NCBI GenBank assembly: GCA_902607435.1
Contig: CACLJX010000003.1
Span: 1 to 64,000 of the forward strand
Direction: 5' to 3'
Length of the DNA: 64,000 nt
DNA from: an uncultured Alphaproteobacteria bacterium
GTDB lineage: Bacteria; Pseudomonadota; Alphaproteobacteria; HIMB59; GCA-002718135
The position numbers and the translations under genes were made by a program. Positions 30,116-41,380 of this stretch are shown piece after piece. Numbering within the stretch: the first letter of the stretch is position 1; each line of letters starts with the position of its first letter. The notes below the pieces were generated by a model. The model was not told where the DNA came from. It saw only the letters and a program-made list of their open reading frames with translations, and searched no databases.

Positions 30116-31984
30116 ATGAAAAAGTTTATATTATTTATAATGAATAAAATTTTTTTTATAAAATTATATATTTTTTTTATTTTATTGATTGTCACTCCTA
30201 GTATTGCTGAAATAAACATATCCCATGCAATAGCAATGCATGGAGAGCCTAAATATAAGAGTGATTTTGAACATGTTGATTATGTGAATCCTAATGCTTA
30301 TAGAGGTGGGAAAGTAATTTTTAGTTCTATAGGCTCATATGATACTTTCAATCCTTTTACTTTAAAAGGTACTGCTGCTTCTGGTATTGGAAATTTATTT
30401 GAAACATTAACGACTTCGTCAAGTGATGAGGCTTTCACAGAATACGGATTACTCGCTGAAACTATTGAATGGCCAGATGACCGATCTTGGGTAGCTTTTA
30501 ATTTGCGCAAAGATGCAAAATGGCATGATGGGAAAAGGGTAACTCCAGAAGATGTAATTTGGACTTTTAATACTCTTATGGAAAAAGGGCATCCTTTTTA
30601 TAAATATTATTACGGAGATGTAGAGGAGGTTATAAAAGAAGGTGATTTAAAAGTACGCTTTAACTTTAAAGGAAATACAAATTTAGAACTACCTCTGATT
30701 GTAGGACAATTGCCTATTTTACCTAAACATTATTGGGAAAATATAAATTTTGAAGAAACTACACTTAAAATACCTTTGGGAAGTGGACCATATAAAATTA
30801 ATTCTTTTGATGCAGGAAGATCCATTACTTATGAAATAGACATGAATTACTGGGGATTCAATATTCCCATTAAAAAAGGAACTGAGAATTTTGGATTAAT
30901 AAAATATGAATATTATAAAGATAGAGGAATTGAACGTGAAGCATTTAAATCCGGTGAAATTGATTTCTTTTCAGAAAACACTTCAAAAGACTGGGCCACT
31001 AGTTATGACATTCCCGCAGTTCAAAAAGGATTAATAATTAAAGAGAGTATTGGGCATGAAAATCCTCAAGGCATGCAAGCTTTTGCTTTTAATATACGTA
31101 AAGAATTTTTTAAAAATAAAAAAGTGCGTGAAGCTTTATCATATGCTTTTGATTTTGAATGGACAAACACAAATCTTTTTTATGGTGCATACAAAAGAAC
31201 AAATAGTTTTTTTGAAAACTCTGAATTAGCATCTTCAGGAATTCCAGAGAATAAAGAGTTAGATCTTTTACAAAACTTAGGAAATAATAATGATGATTTT
31301 CTCCCTCCAAAAGTTTATTCAATGGAATTTAATCCACCTAAAACTGATGGTTCAGGATTTATTAGGAAAGAATTATCTAAAGCAACTTCTTTACTTAATG
31401 AAGCGGGATGGGAATTAATTAATGGTATGCTAACTAATAAAGAATCAGGAAAAAATTTTGAATTTGAAATACTTTTAGTATCTCCAGCTTTTGAAAGAAT
31501 TGTAATGCCATTTAAGGATAACTTAGAAAAATTAGGCATATCTGTTACTGTTAGAACAATTGACAGTTCTCAATATCAACAAAGATTAGAAACTTTTGAT
31601 TTTGATATGATTGTCTCCTCATTCCGACAAAGTTTGTCACCAGGAAATGAACAAAGAAATTTTTGGGGCTCAGATGCTGCTGATACAAATGGATCTAGGA
31701 ATATTATTGGAATAAAAAATCCTGTCATTGATTTACTAATTTCAAAAGTTATTTCAGCAAAAAATAGAGAAGATTTAATTATCACTACTAGGGCCTTAGA
31801 TCGTGTACTACTTTGGAATCATTATGTGATTCCTCAGTGGCATATATCTTCTTACAGAACTCTTTATTGGGATATATTTGATAAACCCAAAGTTCGGCCA
31901 AAATATTCACTTGGGACAAATACTTGGTGGATAGATACAACTAAAGCTTCAACGATAGACAAAAGAAAAAAATCTATTCAATAG
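30116..31984 (+). CDS. yejA: Extracellular solute-binding protein, peptide ABC transporter (YejA-like)
   Basis: Signal peptide; HAIAMHGEPKY, FNPFTLKG, NLRKDAKWHDGKRVTPEDV. Confidence 0.92.
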   Translation: MKKFILFIMNKIFFIKLYIFFILLIVTPSIAEINISHAIAMHGEPKYKSDFEHVDYVNPNAYRGGKVIFSSIGSYDTFNPFTLKGTAASGIGNLFETLTTSSSDEAFTEYGLLAETIEWPDDRSWVAFNLRKDAKWHDGKRVTPEDVIWTFNTLMEKGHPFYKYYYGDVEEVIKEGDLKVRFNFKGNTNLELPLIVGQLPILPKHYWENINFEETTLKIPLGSGPYKINSFDAGRSITYEIDMNYWGFNIPIKKGTENFGLIKYEYYKDRGIEREAFKSGEIDFFSENTSKDWATSYDIPAVQKGLIIKESIGHENPQGMQAFAFNIRKEFFKNKKVREALSYAFDFEWTNTNLFYGAYKRTNSFFENSELASSGIPENKELDLLQNLGNNNDDFLPPKVYSMEFNPPKTDGSGFIRKELSKATSLLNEAGWELINGMLTNKESGKNFEFEILLVSPAFERIVMPFKDNLEKLGISVTVRTIDSSQYQQRLETFDFDMIVSSFRQSLSPGNEQRNFWGSDAADTNGSRNIIGIKNPVIDLLISKVISAKNREDLIITTRALDRVLLWNHYVIPQWHISSYRTLYWDIFDKPKVRPKYSLGTNTWWIDTTKASTIDKRKKSIQ

Positions 31985-32035
31985 TTAATTTATTAAACAT
32001 TATTTATTCATAATTAATGTTATAATTACACATAT

Positions 32036-33142
32036 ATGACCGCATACATTTTTAGACGGTTACTACTTGTAATTCCAACATTATTCGGCATCATGCTTAT
32101 AAATTTTGCCGTAATACAAATAGTTCCAGGCGGACCAGTCGAACAAATGATTGCACAAATGACAGGAACAGCTGTTGAATCAACTGCCAGATTTTCGGGT
32201 GAAGGAGAAGGTGAAAATCTTAATTTTGATTCAAGTGATAAATCAAATTTTGATTCTAAATATCGTGGAGCCCAAGGTTTAGATCCAGATATTATTAAGG
32301 AAATTGAAGAAATGTACGGTATGAACAGACCGGCCCATATTCGTTTTTTTTCTATGATGAAAGATTATTTGACATTTAATTTTGGAGAAAGTTTTTTTCG
32401 TGATCAAAAAGTAATTAATTTAGTATTAGATAAAATGCCAGTTTCAATTTCTCTAGGCATTTGGACAACCTTGTTAGTTTATCTAATTTCAATACCTTTG
32501 GGAATAAGAAAAGCAATTCATGATGGTAGTCGTTTTGATATAACTTCTAGCAGTATTATTACAATTGGCTATGCTATTCCAAATTTTTTATTCGCTGTTA
32601 TTTTAATTGTTTTTTTTGCCGGAGGGAGATATTATGATTTTTTTCCTTTACGTGGTCTTGTTTCAGATAATTTTGATGAATTAAATTTTTTTTTAAAAAT
32701 AAAAGACTATTTCTGGCATTTGACTTTACCTTTATTGGCAATGATAGTAAGTGGTTTTGCTGGTCTAACTTTTTTAACAAAAAATTCTTTTTTAGATCAA
32801 ATTAATCAGCAATATGTCATGACTGCTAGGGCGAAAGGCCTTACTGAAAAAAAAGTATTATATGGACATGTTTTTCGCAATGCTATGCTAATTGTCATAG
32901 CTGGATTTCCTTCAGCTTTTATTGGAATTCTTTTTTCTAGTTCTCTTTTTATAGAAGTTATTTTTTCACTCGATGGATTAGGTTTGCTAGGATTTGAAGC
33001 TGCTTTGTCAAGAGATTACCCTGTAATTTTTGCAACTTTGTATTTTTTTTCATTATTAGGACTGGTTATGGGAATTATAGGAGATATAATGTATTCAATT
33101 ATAGATCCTCGAATAGATTTTGAATCTAGAGATGTGCAATGA
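32036..33142 (+). CDS. yejB: Peptide ABC transporter permease YejB-like
   Basis: [51 protein letters not shown]. Confidence 0.93.
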   Translation: MTAYIFRRLLLVIPTLFGIMLINFAVIQIVPGGPVEQMIAQMTGTAVESTARFSGEGEGENLNFDSSDKSNFDSKYRGAQGLDPDIIKEIEEMYGMNRPAHIRFFSMMKDYLTFNFGESFFRDQKVINLVLDKMPVSISLGIWTTLLVYLISIPLGIRKAIHDGSRFDITSSSIITIGYAIPNFLFAVILIVFFAGGRYYDFFPLRGLVSDNFDELNFFLKIKDYFWHLTLPLLAMIVSGFAGLTFLTKNSFLDQINQQYVMTARAKGLTEKKVLYGHVFRNAMLIVIAGFPSAFIGILFSSSLFIEVIFSLDGLGLLGFEAALSRDYPVIFATLYFFSLLGLVMGIIGDIMYSIIDPRIDFESRDVQ

Positions 33143-34170
33143 TTATATTGTCTCCTCTTAATATAAGACGTTTTCAAAATTTTAAATCAAATAAGCGTGG
33201 TTGGTACTCTTTTTGGATTTTTACTTTTTTATTTTTTGTATCAGTTTTTTCTGATTTTATAGCTAATGATAAACCTCTATTAGTTAAATTCAAAGATAGC
33301 TACTACTTTCCTATTTTAGAATCATACCCTGAAACAACATATGGAGGATATTTTGAAACGGAAGCTGATTACCGAGACCCTTATGTAAAAGATTTAATAA
33401 AGAACAATGGTTGGTCAATATGGCCAATAATACCCTACTCGTATGATACAATAATTCGTGATCTTGACTTGCCTGCTCCTGCACCTCCATCTAAAAAAAA
33501 TTGGCTTGGAACAGATGATCAAGCAAGAGATGTGCTAGCAAGACTTATCTATGGTTTTCGTATTTCAATATTATTTGGCTTTATTCTGACCTTTTTTTCA
33601 ATGATAATTGGTGTGTCCGCAGGGGCTATTCAAGGATATTTTGGAGGTAAAATTGATTTATTTTTTCAGCGCTTTATGGAAGTTTGGTCTGCTATCCCAA
33701 CTTTATATGTGCTTATTATTTTAGCAAGCATAGTTCAGCCAAATTTTTGGTGGCTTTTAGGTATATTGCTTTTATTTAGTTGGATGGGGTATGTTGGTGT
33801 TGTTCGAGCTGAATTTTTAAGAGCTAGAAATTTTGATTATGTTAGAGCCGCTCAAGCACTTGGGGTATCAAATTATACGATTATGCTTAGACATCTATTG
33901 CCCAATGCTACTGTTGCCACGATTACTTTTCTTCCTTTTAGTCTAAGTGCTTCAGTTACAGCTTTATCTGGTTTAGATTTTTTAGGATTTGGTTTACCTC
34001 CAGGATCTGCTTCACTTGGAGAAATGGTTAATCAAGGTAGAAATAATTTGCAAGCACCTTGGTTGGGTTTAACCAGTTTTTTTACATTAGCTTTAATGCT
34101 TGGTCTTCTTGTATTTGTTGGTGAAGCAATTCGTGATGCTTTAGATCCAAGAAAGACTTTTACTTCATAA
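33139..34170 (+). CDS. yejE: Peptide ABC transporter permease YejE-like
   Basis: [49 protein letters not shown]. Confidence 0.93.
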   Translation: MIILSPLNIRRFQNFKSNKRGWYSFWIFTFLFFVSVFSDFIANDKPLLVKFKDSYYFPILESYPETTYGGYFETEADYRDPYVKDLIKNNGWSIWPIIPYSYDTIIRDLDLPAPAPPSKKNWLGTDDQARDVLARLIYGFRISILFGFILTFFSMIIGVSAGAIQGYFGGKIDLFFQRFMEVWSAIPTLYVLIILASIVQPNFWWLLGILLLFSWMGYVGVVRAEFLRARNFDYVRAAQALGVSNYTIMLRHLLPNATVATITFLPFSLSASVTALSGLDFLGFGLPPGSASLGEMVNQGRNNLQAPWLGLTSFFTLALMLGLLVFVGEAIRDALDPRKTFTS

Positions 34171-34171
34171 T

Positions 34172-35761
34172 ATGAAAACACTAGTTGAAATTAAAAATTT
34201 AAGTGTTGGTTTTTTTTCTCAAAAAAGTTCTTCAAACGTTGTAAATTCTATTTCATTTAATATTTGGAAAGGTAAAACAATTGCTCTAGTAGGAGAATCT
34301 GGTTCTGGGAAAACAGTAACTGCATTAAGTATATTAAAATTATTGCCATACCCATCTGCATTTCATGATTCAGGAGAAATAATTTTTCAAAATCAAAATC
34401 TCCTTTCATTAAATCAAAATAAAATTCAAAAAATTAGAGGAAAAAATATTTCCGCTATATTTCAAGAGCCTATGACTAGTTTAAATCCTTTGCATACAGT
34501 TGAAAAACAAATTAATGAAATTATAATGCTACATTCTCCATTAAGTTATTTAAATGCAACTAAAAAAACTGTTGAATTATTAAAACAAGTAGGTCTTTAT
34601 GAAATTTCGAAAAGAATACATTCATATCCTCATGAGTTATCTGGTGGACAACGTCAGCGTGTTATGATTGCCATGAGTATTGCTAATAATCCAGATTTAT
34701 TAATTGCTGATGAACCCACAACTGCACTTGATGTAACCGTACAATTACAAATACTTGATTTACTTAAAAATATTCAAAAAAAAATTGGTATGTCAATTTT
34801 ATTTATAAGTCATGACTTAGCTGTAGTTAAAAAAATTGCTGATTATATTTGTATAATGAAAGATGGTTTAATCGTAGAACAAAATACAACTGAAAAAATT
34901 TTTACTGAACCTAAGCATCATTACACCAAAGAGTTAATTTCTTCTCAAACAAAAAAGAAAATATTTTCATTAAACTCTTCTCCATCAATTTTAAAAGTAG
35001 ATAATTTAAAGGTATGGTATCCAGTCAAAAAAGGCCTACTCAAACGAGTAACAGACCATGTTAAAGCTGTTGATTCTATAAGTTTTAAATTGAATGAAAA
35101 AAAAACAATTGGAATTGTTGGGGAATCCGGATCAGGAAAAACTTCTTTAGTTTTAGCATTATTAAAATTAATTTCATCAGAAGGTAGGGTTTTTTTTGAC
35201 GGTGAATACTTAGATAAAATAAATAAAAAAACATTAAGATTTTTTAGAAAAAAAATGCAAATCGTTTTTCAGGATCCTTTTAGTTCATTAAGCCCAAGAA
35301 TGACTATTGAACAAATAATACAAGAGGGACTTAACATTCATGAGAAAAATATCACAAACCAAGAAAAAATTAATAAAATAAAAACTGTAACAAAAGAAGT
35401 AGGTTTAAATTTTGAACAAATTCGCAACCGTTATCCGCATGAATTTTCTGGAGGACAAAGACAAAGAATTTCAATTGCAAGAGCTCTGATATTAAAGCCA
35501 AAATTATTAATCTTAGATGAGCCTACCTCAGCTTTAGATGTGAGTATTCAAACTCAGATATTAAACTTGTTAAATGATTTGCAAAACAAATATAATCTTA
35601 GCTATATTTTTATTAGTCATGATATGAAGGTTATCAAAGCTGTTTCTGATTACATCATAGTATTAAAAAATGGAAAAATAGTTGAAGAAGGGGAATCTGA
35701 GTTAGTATTTAATAATCCAAAAGAAAATTATACTAAAAATTTATTACAAGCTATTGTTTGA
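34172..35761 (+). CDS. yejF: Peptide ABC transporter dual ATPase YejF-like
   Basis: Two full NBDs (GESGSGKT twice, LSGGQRQR and FSGGQRQR, two DEPT). Confidence 0.95.
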   Translation: MKTLVEIKNLSVGFFSQKSSSNVVNSISFNIWKGKTIALVGESGSGKTVTALSILKLLPYPSAFHDSGEIIFQNQNLLSLNQNKIQKIRGKNISAIFQEPMTSLNPLHTVEKQINEIIMLHSPLSYLNATKKTVELLKQVGLYEISKRIHSYPHELSGGQRQRVMIAMSIANNPDLLIADEPTTALDVTVQLQILDLLKNIQKKIGMSILFISHDLAVVKKIADYICIMKDGLIVEQNTTEKIFTEPKHHYTKELISSQTKKKIFSLNSSPSILKVDNLKVWYPVKKGLLKRVTDHVKAVDSISFKLNEKKTIGIVGESGSGKTSLVLALLKLISSEGRVFFDGEYLDKINKKTLRFFRKKMQIVFQDPFSSLSPRMTIEQIIQEGLNIHEKNITNQEKINKIKTVTKEVGLNFEQIRNRYPHEFSGGQRQRISIARALILKPKLLILDEPTSALDVSIQTQILNLLNDLQNKYNLSYIFISHDMKVIKAVSDYIIVLKNGKIVEEGESELVFNNPKENYTKNLLQAIV

Positions 35762-35807
35762 AAAAAAAAAAATTTTAGGAAAACAAGTAGCTTAATTAGT
35801 TACAAAA

Positions 35808-36185
35808 TTAAAGCAAGGAAAGTATATTGCTGTCCCCTTCTGCAAAATCATATTTATGAAAATCTTTTTTTTCTACCCAAGCAAAATTTTCATGCTCATT
35901 AAGTTTCATATTACCGCTATGTTTTGTACATAAATAATAATGTAAAATTACATCTATTTTATCATCTTGGTATTTTTCGTAAGTAATTTTGTCATGCTTT
36001 CTAATTAAAATATTTAACTCTTCTTTTATTTCTCTAATCAAAGCTTCTTCAAAGGTTTCATTAGAATTGACTTTTCCGCCAGGAAATTCCCATTTTAATC
36101 CAAGGTGTTTTTTTCTATTCCGTTGAACAATTAAATATAAGTTATCTTTTTTAATTATTGCTGCAACAACGTTAGTAGGATTCAT
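35808..36185 (-). CDS. mutT: NUDIX hydrolase, MutT-like
   Basis: WEFPGGKVNSNETFEEALIREIKEELNI. Confidence 0.9.
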   Translation of the reverse strand: MNPTNVVAAIIKKDNLYLIVQRNRKKHLGLKWEFPGGKVNSNETFEEALIREIKEELNILIRKHDKITYEKYQDDKIDVILHYYLCTKHSGNMKLNEHENFAWVEKKDFHKYDFAEGDSNILSLL

Positions 36186-36431
36186 AAATTATTTATTTTT
36201 TTTTAGTAATGTTTTTGTCTTTTGTAAGTTTTTCCAAATCTTGATTTATAGCTTTGTTGAATCAATTAAAATCTTTTCTTATTTTAGGTACTATATTCTT
36301 GATTGTTAATTTCAACAAATTATCAATTATTTTATTATTAATTTTTTTTTATTTTCAATTACTTCTCAAAATCAACCGTGAGTAATGCCAGTTAAAAACA
36401 AAAAAATTGTCAAACAATTGTAAAAAATTAT

Positions 36432-36782
36432 TCAGGCTTCTCCCTCACCCCTTTGACCACAAAAGAAACCCAAACCAAAATTGTTCGTGGAAAAAGTAAT
36501 CGAAGTACCTTTAGGAAAATAAAAAAGATCTCCTGCTTTGGCTGAAACTTTTTGTCCTGTTTCATCTTCAATTATAAAACTTCCTTCAACAATAAATTTC
36601 ATTTCATGATAAGTGTATGTGTACTTAAGTGATTCACCAGCTTTTAGCCGAAACAATCCACTTGTAATTGGCTTTTCTAAATCTTCTGAAACCGAAAAAT
36701 CTTTTAGAAAAGCTTGCACATTATCAATTTCCATTGATGGTAGTTCTTGAGTCTTAATTTGTTCATAAAATTTAAAAGCCAT
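36432..36782 (-). CDS. Cupin domain protein (EutQ-like)
   Basis: MKFIVEGSFIIEDETGQKVSAKAGDLFYFPKGTSI. Confidence 0.82.
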   Translation of the reverse strand: MAFKFYEQIKTQELPSMEIDNVQAFLKDFSVSEDLEKPITSGLFRLKAGESLKYTYTYHEMKFIVEGSFIIEDETGQKVSAKAGDLFYFPKGTSITFSTNNFGLGFFCGQRGEGEA

Positions 36783-36872
36783 CCTTAATTCCTTTCTTAA
36801 AAATTAATTTATACTTACCTTGTTTAATTATTAACAACTACTCTACCACTAACTAAGGGGTAAGTTTAAGAA

Positions 36873-37382
36873 TTATTTATTGTTATAGGGAGTAAACTTT
36901 GGAAACAGCATTGGTACATTTTTTTTATAGTTTTCATAGTCAGCTCCAAATCGTTTAATAAGTTCTTTTTCTTCAATAATTTTAAAATAAATTATATTTC
37001 CTGCAAAAAATACTATGGCCCATAGCAACAATATTATTGAAGTAAAAAGAGCTGATTCAAACAAAATTAAATCCACAACTCCAAGTATCATTGGATTACG
37101 AACATAGCGGTAAGGACCACTAATAATAAGATTACTAACTGGGCGCCAGGGACCAGGGGTACCATCACCTCCTTTATTATAAAAAGTTCGTACTGACCAA
37201 ATTGCCAAAAATAAACCTAATGCTAAAAAAAACATAGCAATATAAAAAAGAAGGTTATGAGGACTAACTAAATTATAGGAATAAGAATTTCTGGTAAACA
37301 AAAAAAGTAGCAAAGGAATGGTGACAAGAACATTCCCGGGTAAAATTAAAACGACTTTAAAATACTCTTTTCTTTTCATCAT
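36873..37382 (-). CDS. Isoprenylcysteine carboxyl methyltransferase-family membrane protein
   Basis: GPYRYVRNPMILGVVDLILFES, EEKELIKRFGADYENYKKNVP. Confidence 0.88.
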   Translation of the reverse strand: MMKRKEYFKVVLILPGNVLVTIPLLLFLFTRNSYSYNLVSPHNLLFYIAMFFLALGLFLAIWSVRTFYNKGGDGTPGPWRPVSNLIISGPYRYVRNPMILGVVDLILFESALFTSIILLLWAIVFFAGNIIYFKIIEEKELIKRFGADYENYKKNVPMLFPKFTPYNNK

Positions 37383-37448
37383 AAAAAATAAAGATTAAAG
37401 TTTTCATTAAAATCATTATACCACCAACAATAATAATAGTGAAATTCA

Positions 37449-38318
37449 ATGAAATTAATTAAAAAAAATTCTGGGCCTTTATTAGTTTTTTTAGGTGCTT
37501 TTTGTCTAAGTTTTGGTGGTTTAATTATTAAATCAATTGAAGATGCTAACCTATGGCAAATTCTTTTTTGGAGACAAACTTTTTTTGCTATTATTGTCGC
37601 TTTATATTTGTTTATCATTTACAAAAAAAAATTTTTTATATCATTTTATAATGCCGGTCTTTCAGGTTTTATAGCTGGATTTACTTTATCCATTGGCTTT
37701 GCAGCCTATGTATTTTCTATGTATTATACGACTGTAGCAAATACGAATTTTATAATCACAACAGAGACAATTTTTTTAGCAATATTTGGATATTTTTTTT
37801 TAAAAGAAAAAATAAATTTTATAACTTTTATTTCAATTATTGTTGGCATGTCAGGAGTTTTGTTGATAGTTGGAAGCTCCTTGTCTATTCAATCTAACGA
37901 ACAATTGATTGGAAATATCGTGGCATTTTTAACGCCAATCTCTTTTGTAATATTAGTTATAATAATAAGAAAATCACCAAATGTTGACATGGTTCCAGCC
38001 CAATTTATAGCTGGAGTTTTTACTGCTATTATTGGTTATTTTATTGCTGGTAAATTATCAATTTCTCCACATGATCTTTTTTTAGCTTTAATAGCTGGTT
38101 TTTTTCAAATTGGATTTGGATTTATTTTAATTACTATTGGATCACAAACAACGCCTTCTGCGGTGGTTGGCGTTTTAATGTTAACTGAAGCGGTGTTTGG
38201 ACCATTATGGGCTTGGCTATTTATAAATGAGACGCCACCAATGAGTGTACTAATAGGTGGTGGTATTATTATTTTTTCAATTTTGATGCAGTCATTTTAC
38301 GGTAAAAAAATTATATAA
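37449..38318 (+). CDS. EamA/DMT family transporter
   Basis: Multi-TM ORF, duplicated EamA architecture. Confidence 0.88.
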   Translation: MKLIKKNSGPLLVFLGAFCLSFGGLIIKSIEDANLWQILFWRQTFFAIIVALYLFIIYKKKFFISFYNAGLSGFIAGFTLSIGFAAYVFSMYYTTVANTNFIITTETIFLAIFGYFFLKEKINFITFISIIVGMSGVLLIVGSSLSIQSNEQLIGNIVAFLTPISFVILVIIIRKSPNVDMVPAQFIAGVFTAIIGYFIAGKLSISPHDLFLALIAGFFQIGFGFILITIGSQTTPSAVVGVLMLTEAVFGPLWAWLFINETPPMSVLIGGGIIIFSILMQSFYGKKII

Positions 38319-38390
38319 CTTTATTATAATCAACAAAATTAAATGCTAAAAAATATTAAATTTAATATAATAAGCAGATAGAGTTGCCTT

Positions 38391-39734
38391 ATGGTTTCCA
38401 AGTTTTTTAATCGAAGACAGTTTATCTCTTATATTTTATCTGTTCCATTATTAGTAAATATACCTAAGTTTTCATTAGCTTCAAATCCAGATGTTATTGT
38501 TATAGGAGCTGGAGCTTCAGGATTGGCAGCTACTGAATATCTTTTGCAAAAAGGTAAATCTGTTATTTGCATAGAAGCAAACAATCGTATCGGTGGTCGT
38601 TGTTATACTGATAATGATTTTTTTGGTGTTCCTTACGACGTAGGTGCTCACTGGATTACAAATAATAAAACTAATCCATATGTTAATTATTGGAGAGATA
38701 ATAAAATTGAAGAATTTAATCTGTATGAAGAAAAAGAACAAGAAACTGTCTACGACGGAAAGAAAAGACTAATATCTCCAGAAGATAAACCCTTATGGGA
38801 CCAATATTATTCCATTATTGAAAATATTGGCAATTCAAGTAATAGAGATATTTCGCCATCAGAAGTTATCTCAAATAAATCTTCTGAATGGTATGACACT
38901 GCTCATCTGATAATAGGTCCTTATGATATGGCAAAAGACTTTAATCATTTTTCATGTATGGATTGGTGGAATTATTTAGAACCTGAAACTAAAAGTTGGT
39001 TTTGCAATGAAGGATATGGTTCTCTTGTTAAGTATAGATGGAGAAATATTCCAGTACAGTTTAACACTGCTGCTCAAAAAATAAAATGGGATGGTCAGGG
39101 TGTACAAGTTGAAACAAACAAAGGAACTATTTCTTCTCAAGCTTGTATACTTACTGTGTCCACAGGTGTTTTAGCCTCAGGTAAAATCAAATTTATACCT
39201 ATGTTAGCACAAGAAAAATATGATTCATTTTCAGGTATTAGTATGGGTGTTTATAATCATATTGCACTTCAATTTAAAAAAAATTTTTTTCCACACAATA
39301 AAGATGGTTATATTTATTATAAATTAAATAATCAAAAAAAATCTTACCCCAGAGGTGTTGCCGGTCTTACTAATGTAAGTGGTAGTAATTTATCTTACTT
39401 TGATTCAGGTGGAGAGTTTGCCCGTGAACTTGAAAATGCTGGTGAAAAAGTAGCAATAGATTTTGTTCTCGATGAGCTTAAATCAATATTTGGATCAAAG
39501 ATAGAAAAGTATTTAATTAAAGCACATGCTACTAGTTGGGCTTCCAATCCTTTTACGCTAGGTTCATATGCTTCAGCTGAACCAGGGTCATTTTATTTAC
39601 GAAAAATTTTAAGGCAATCTATTGGTGATAGAATTTTCACTGCTGGTGAAGCCACAGCTGTGGAATGGGCAACAGTAGCTGGTGCAACTAGATCAGGTTT
39701 AAGAGCGGCAAAAGAAGTTATTAAAATTCTCTAA
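38391..39734 (+). CDS. FAD-dependent amine oxidase
   Basis: VIVIGAGASGLAATEYLLQKGKSVICIEANNRIGGRCYT, C-terminal FTAGEATAVEWATVAGATRSGLRAA; N-terminal RR signal-like. Confidence 0.92.
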   Translation: MVSKFFNRRQFISYILSVPLLVNIPKFSLASNPDVIVIGAGASGLAATEYLLQKGKSVICIEANNRIGGRCYTDNDFFGVPYDVGAHWITNNKTNPYVNYWRDNKIEEFNLYEEKEQETVYDGKKRLISPEDKPLWDQYYSIIENIGNSSNRDISPSEVISNKSSEWYDTAHLIIGPYDMAKDFNHFSCMDWWNYLEPETKSWFCNEGYGSLVKYRWRNIPVQFNTAAQKIKWDGQGVQVETNKGTISSQACILTVSTGVLASGKIKFIPMLAQEKYDSFSGISMGVYNHIALQFKKNFFPHNKDGYIYYKLNNQKKSYPRGVAGLTNVSGSNLSYFDSGGEFARELENAGEKVAIDFVLDELKSIFGSKIEKYLIKAHATSWASNPFTLGSYASAEPGSFYLRKILRQSIGDRIFTAGEATAVEWATVAGATRSGLRAAKEVIKIL

Positions 39735-39781
39735 ATTTTAATTAATATCATTATCCTAACAACAACCAAGAGGAAAATTAA

Positions 39782-40363
39782 TTAGTTTTTGTTAAGAAGT
39801 TTGATTAATAGAAGTGCATACTCTCTAGCATCTTCAATTGCTTTATGCGAATGTTTTGTATTATCATGCAATTCTTTGGGGTAATTGTCACGATCTATCT
39901 CTGTATACTCCTTGTTTAGTACAGCTTTTGCAAAGGTTTTAATATCAAAAGCACTCTGTCCTTTACTATCAAAGAATGGGCGAGTGAATGGAGGTTCTTC
40001 CAATCGATCTGCTAAAAAAGTTTGTATGTACCAGTTCACCCACATAAAATCTAACGGAGCTGGATGGGCAGCCATGACACGGGGTTTTGGAAGGGTAAGA
40101 AGCCAATCTCCAAATTTGTTCATAGCTTCTTTAGCAGGAATTTGATTTTGCTTAGCATATTTCAAAGCTTCAGAAGCATGGGATACAAACCATTTCATTG
40201 TTATAGGATGAGGTTTAGCGTTCTTTAATGGAAGAAAATTTATTTCAAATTCCCCAAGTTGTTTACCTTCTTTATTAACTGCGACTGCTCCTAAACTAAG
40301 CATAGAATGTGGTCCTGGGATCGGACCGTCTGCTTCTATGTCACAAACCACATAAGTTATCAT
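39782..40363 (-). CDS. DnaQ-like 3'-5' exonuclease family protein
   Basis: VVCDIEADGPIPGPHSMLSLGAVAV and HSHKAIEDAREYALLL (DEDDh-like). Confidence 0.82.
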   Translation of the reverse strand: MITYVVCDIEADGPIPGPHSMLSLGAVAVNKEGKQLGEFEINFLPLKNAKPHPITMKWFVSHASEALKYAKQNQIPAKEAMNKFGDWLLTLPKPRVMAAHPAPLDFMWVNWYIQTFLADRLEEPPFTRPFFDSKGQSAFDIKTFAKAVLNKEYTEIDRDNYPKELHDNTKHSHKAIEDAREYALLLIKLLNKN

Positions 40364-40422
40364 AGAAAACTACTATCACCAACCGCAAGGAATGTTGAGG
40401 ATTAGTTACTTGTTTTTAGAGA

Positions 40423-40599
40423 TTAGTTTACTACAAAAAGAAAATTAACCATCCAGATAAAAAGAAAAATAACAGCAAATAGCCATGAGTTAATTTTAAT
40501 ATAGTTATAAATTATCTTATCTAACCCAAATACAATTAAAGTTCCGACAACAACAGTAAAGACCGAAAGCAGTATAAGAAATACTTTTATCGTTATCAT
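40423..40599 (-). CDS. Small membrane protein, 58 aa (not in ORF track)
   Basis: Translated by eye: MITIKVFLILLSVFTVVVGTLIVFGLDKIIYNYIKINSWLFAVIFLFIWMVNFLFVVN; SD-like AGGAAAGG upstream. Confidence 0.6.
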   Translation of the reverse strand: MITIKVFLILLSVFTVVVGTLIVFGLDKIIYNYIKINSWLFAVIFLFIWMVNFLFVVN

Positions 40600-40717
40600 A
40601 AGCCTTTCCTATCACGATACCTAAGAACTATAAATACTATGAATTTATCTCTCAATTAAAAAAACAAAGTTTATGGGAGTTGATGAAAGTAAAAAAATTA
40701 ATTTAAAATAAAATATT

Positions 40718-41380
40718 TTATGATCTTTGTTTTATTTCTTCTAAAATATCTTTGGTTTTTCTAATTCTACAATATCCCTTGACTCCTTTTAAGGAATTAT
40801 CATGTCGTTCTTGTGTGTGAGTAGCACAAGCATCTTCGATCAAAGTTATTAAAAATCCTTTATCACAACCATCTCTTACCGCTGTTTCAACACACTGATC
40901 TGTTACAATACCAAAAATCATTAAATATTGAATTGAAAGATTTCTTAATACATATTCTATATTAGTTGAATTAAATACACTTGATGATGTTTTTGGGATA
41001 ACTATCTCATTATCAAGCGGCTTTATTTCATCAATTACTTCAGCCCCTTCAGAATTTTTTGGACAAAAAATTCCAGAAATCTTATAATCAATTCCTCTAT
41101 CTCTTCCATCTTTGGTATATGATTCAATCACAGTAAAAATTACCTCAATTTTATTTTGTCTACATTTCTCAATTATTTTTTTTCCATTTGGCAAGACGAC
41201 ATTTTGAATTCTATCCCACATGTAATTGTCCTGAGGTTTTTCTCTTATGAGTCCAGGATTATATTCTCCTTTTTGCAAATCGATAATTAAGAGAGCTGTA
41301 TTATTTATATCTATCTTTTGTTCACGAAAATTTACATCACCTTTTATAGGTATGGATGAAATATCTTCTTTATTAATCAT
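40718..41380 (-). CDS. Isochorismatase-family cysteine hydrolase
   Basis: ALLIIDLQKGE, IVIPKTSSSVF, FGIVTDQCVETAVRDG (Asp-Lys-Cys triad). Confidence 0.9.
   Translation of the reverse strand: MINKEDISSIPIKGDVNFREQKIDINNTALLIIDLQKGEYNPGLIREKPQDNYMWDRIQNVVLPNGKKIIEKCRQNKIEVIFTVIESYTKDGRDRGIDYKISGIFCPKNSEGAEVIDEIKPLDNEIVIPKTSSSVFNSTNIEYVLRNLSIQYLMIFGIVTDQCVETAVRDGCDKGFLITLIEDACATHTQERHDNSLKGVKGYCRIRKTKDILEEIKQRS

Noticed and set aside
36186-36431. Intergenic gap as an ncRNA or hidden gene
   Set aside because: Homopolymeric AT-rich sequence with no convincing structure or ORF with an SD.
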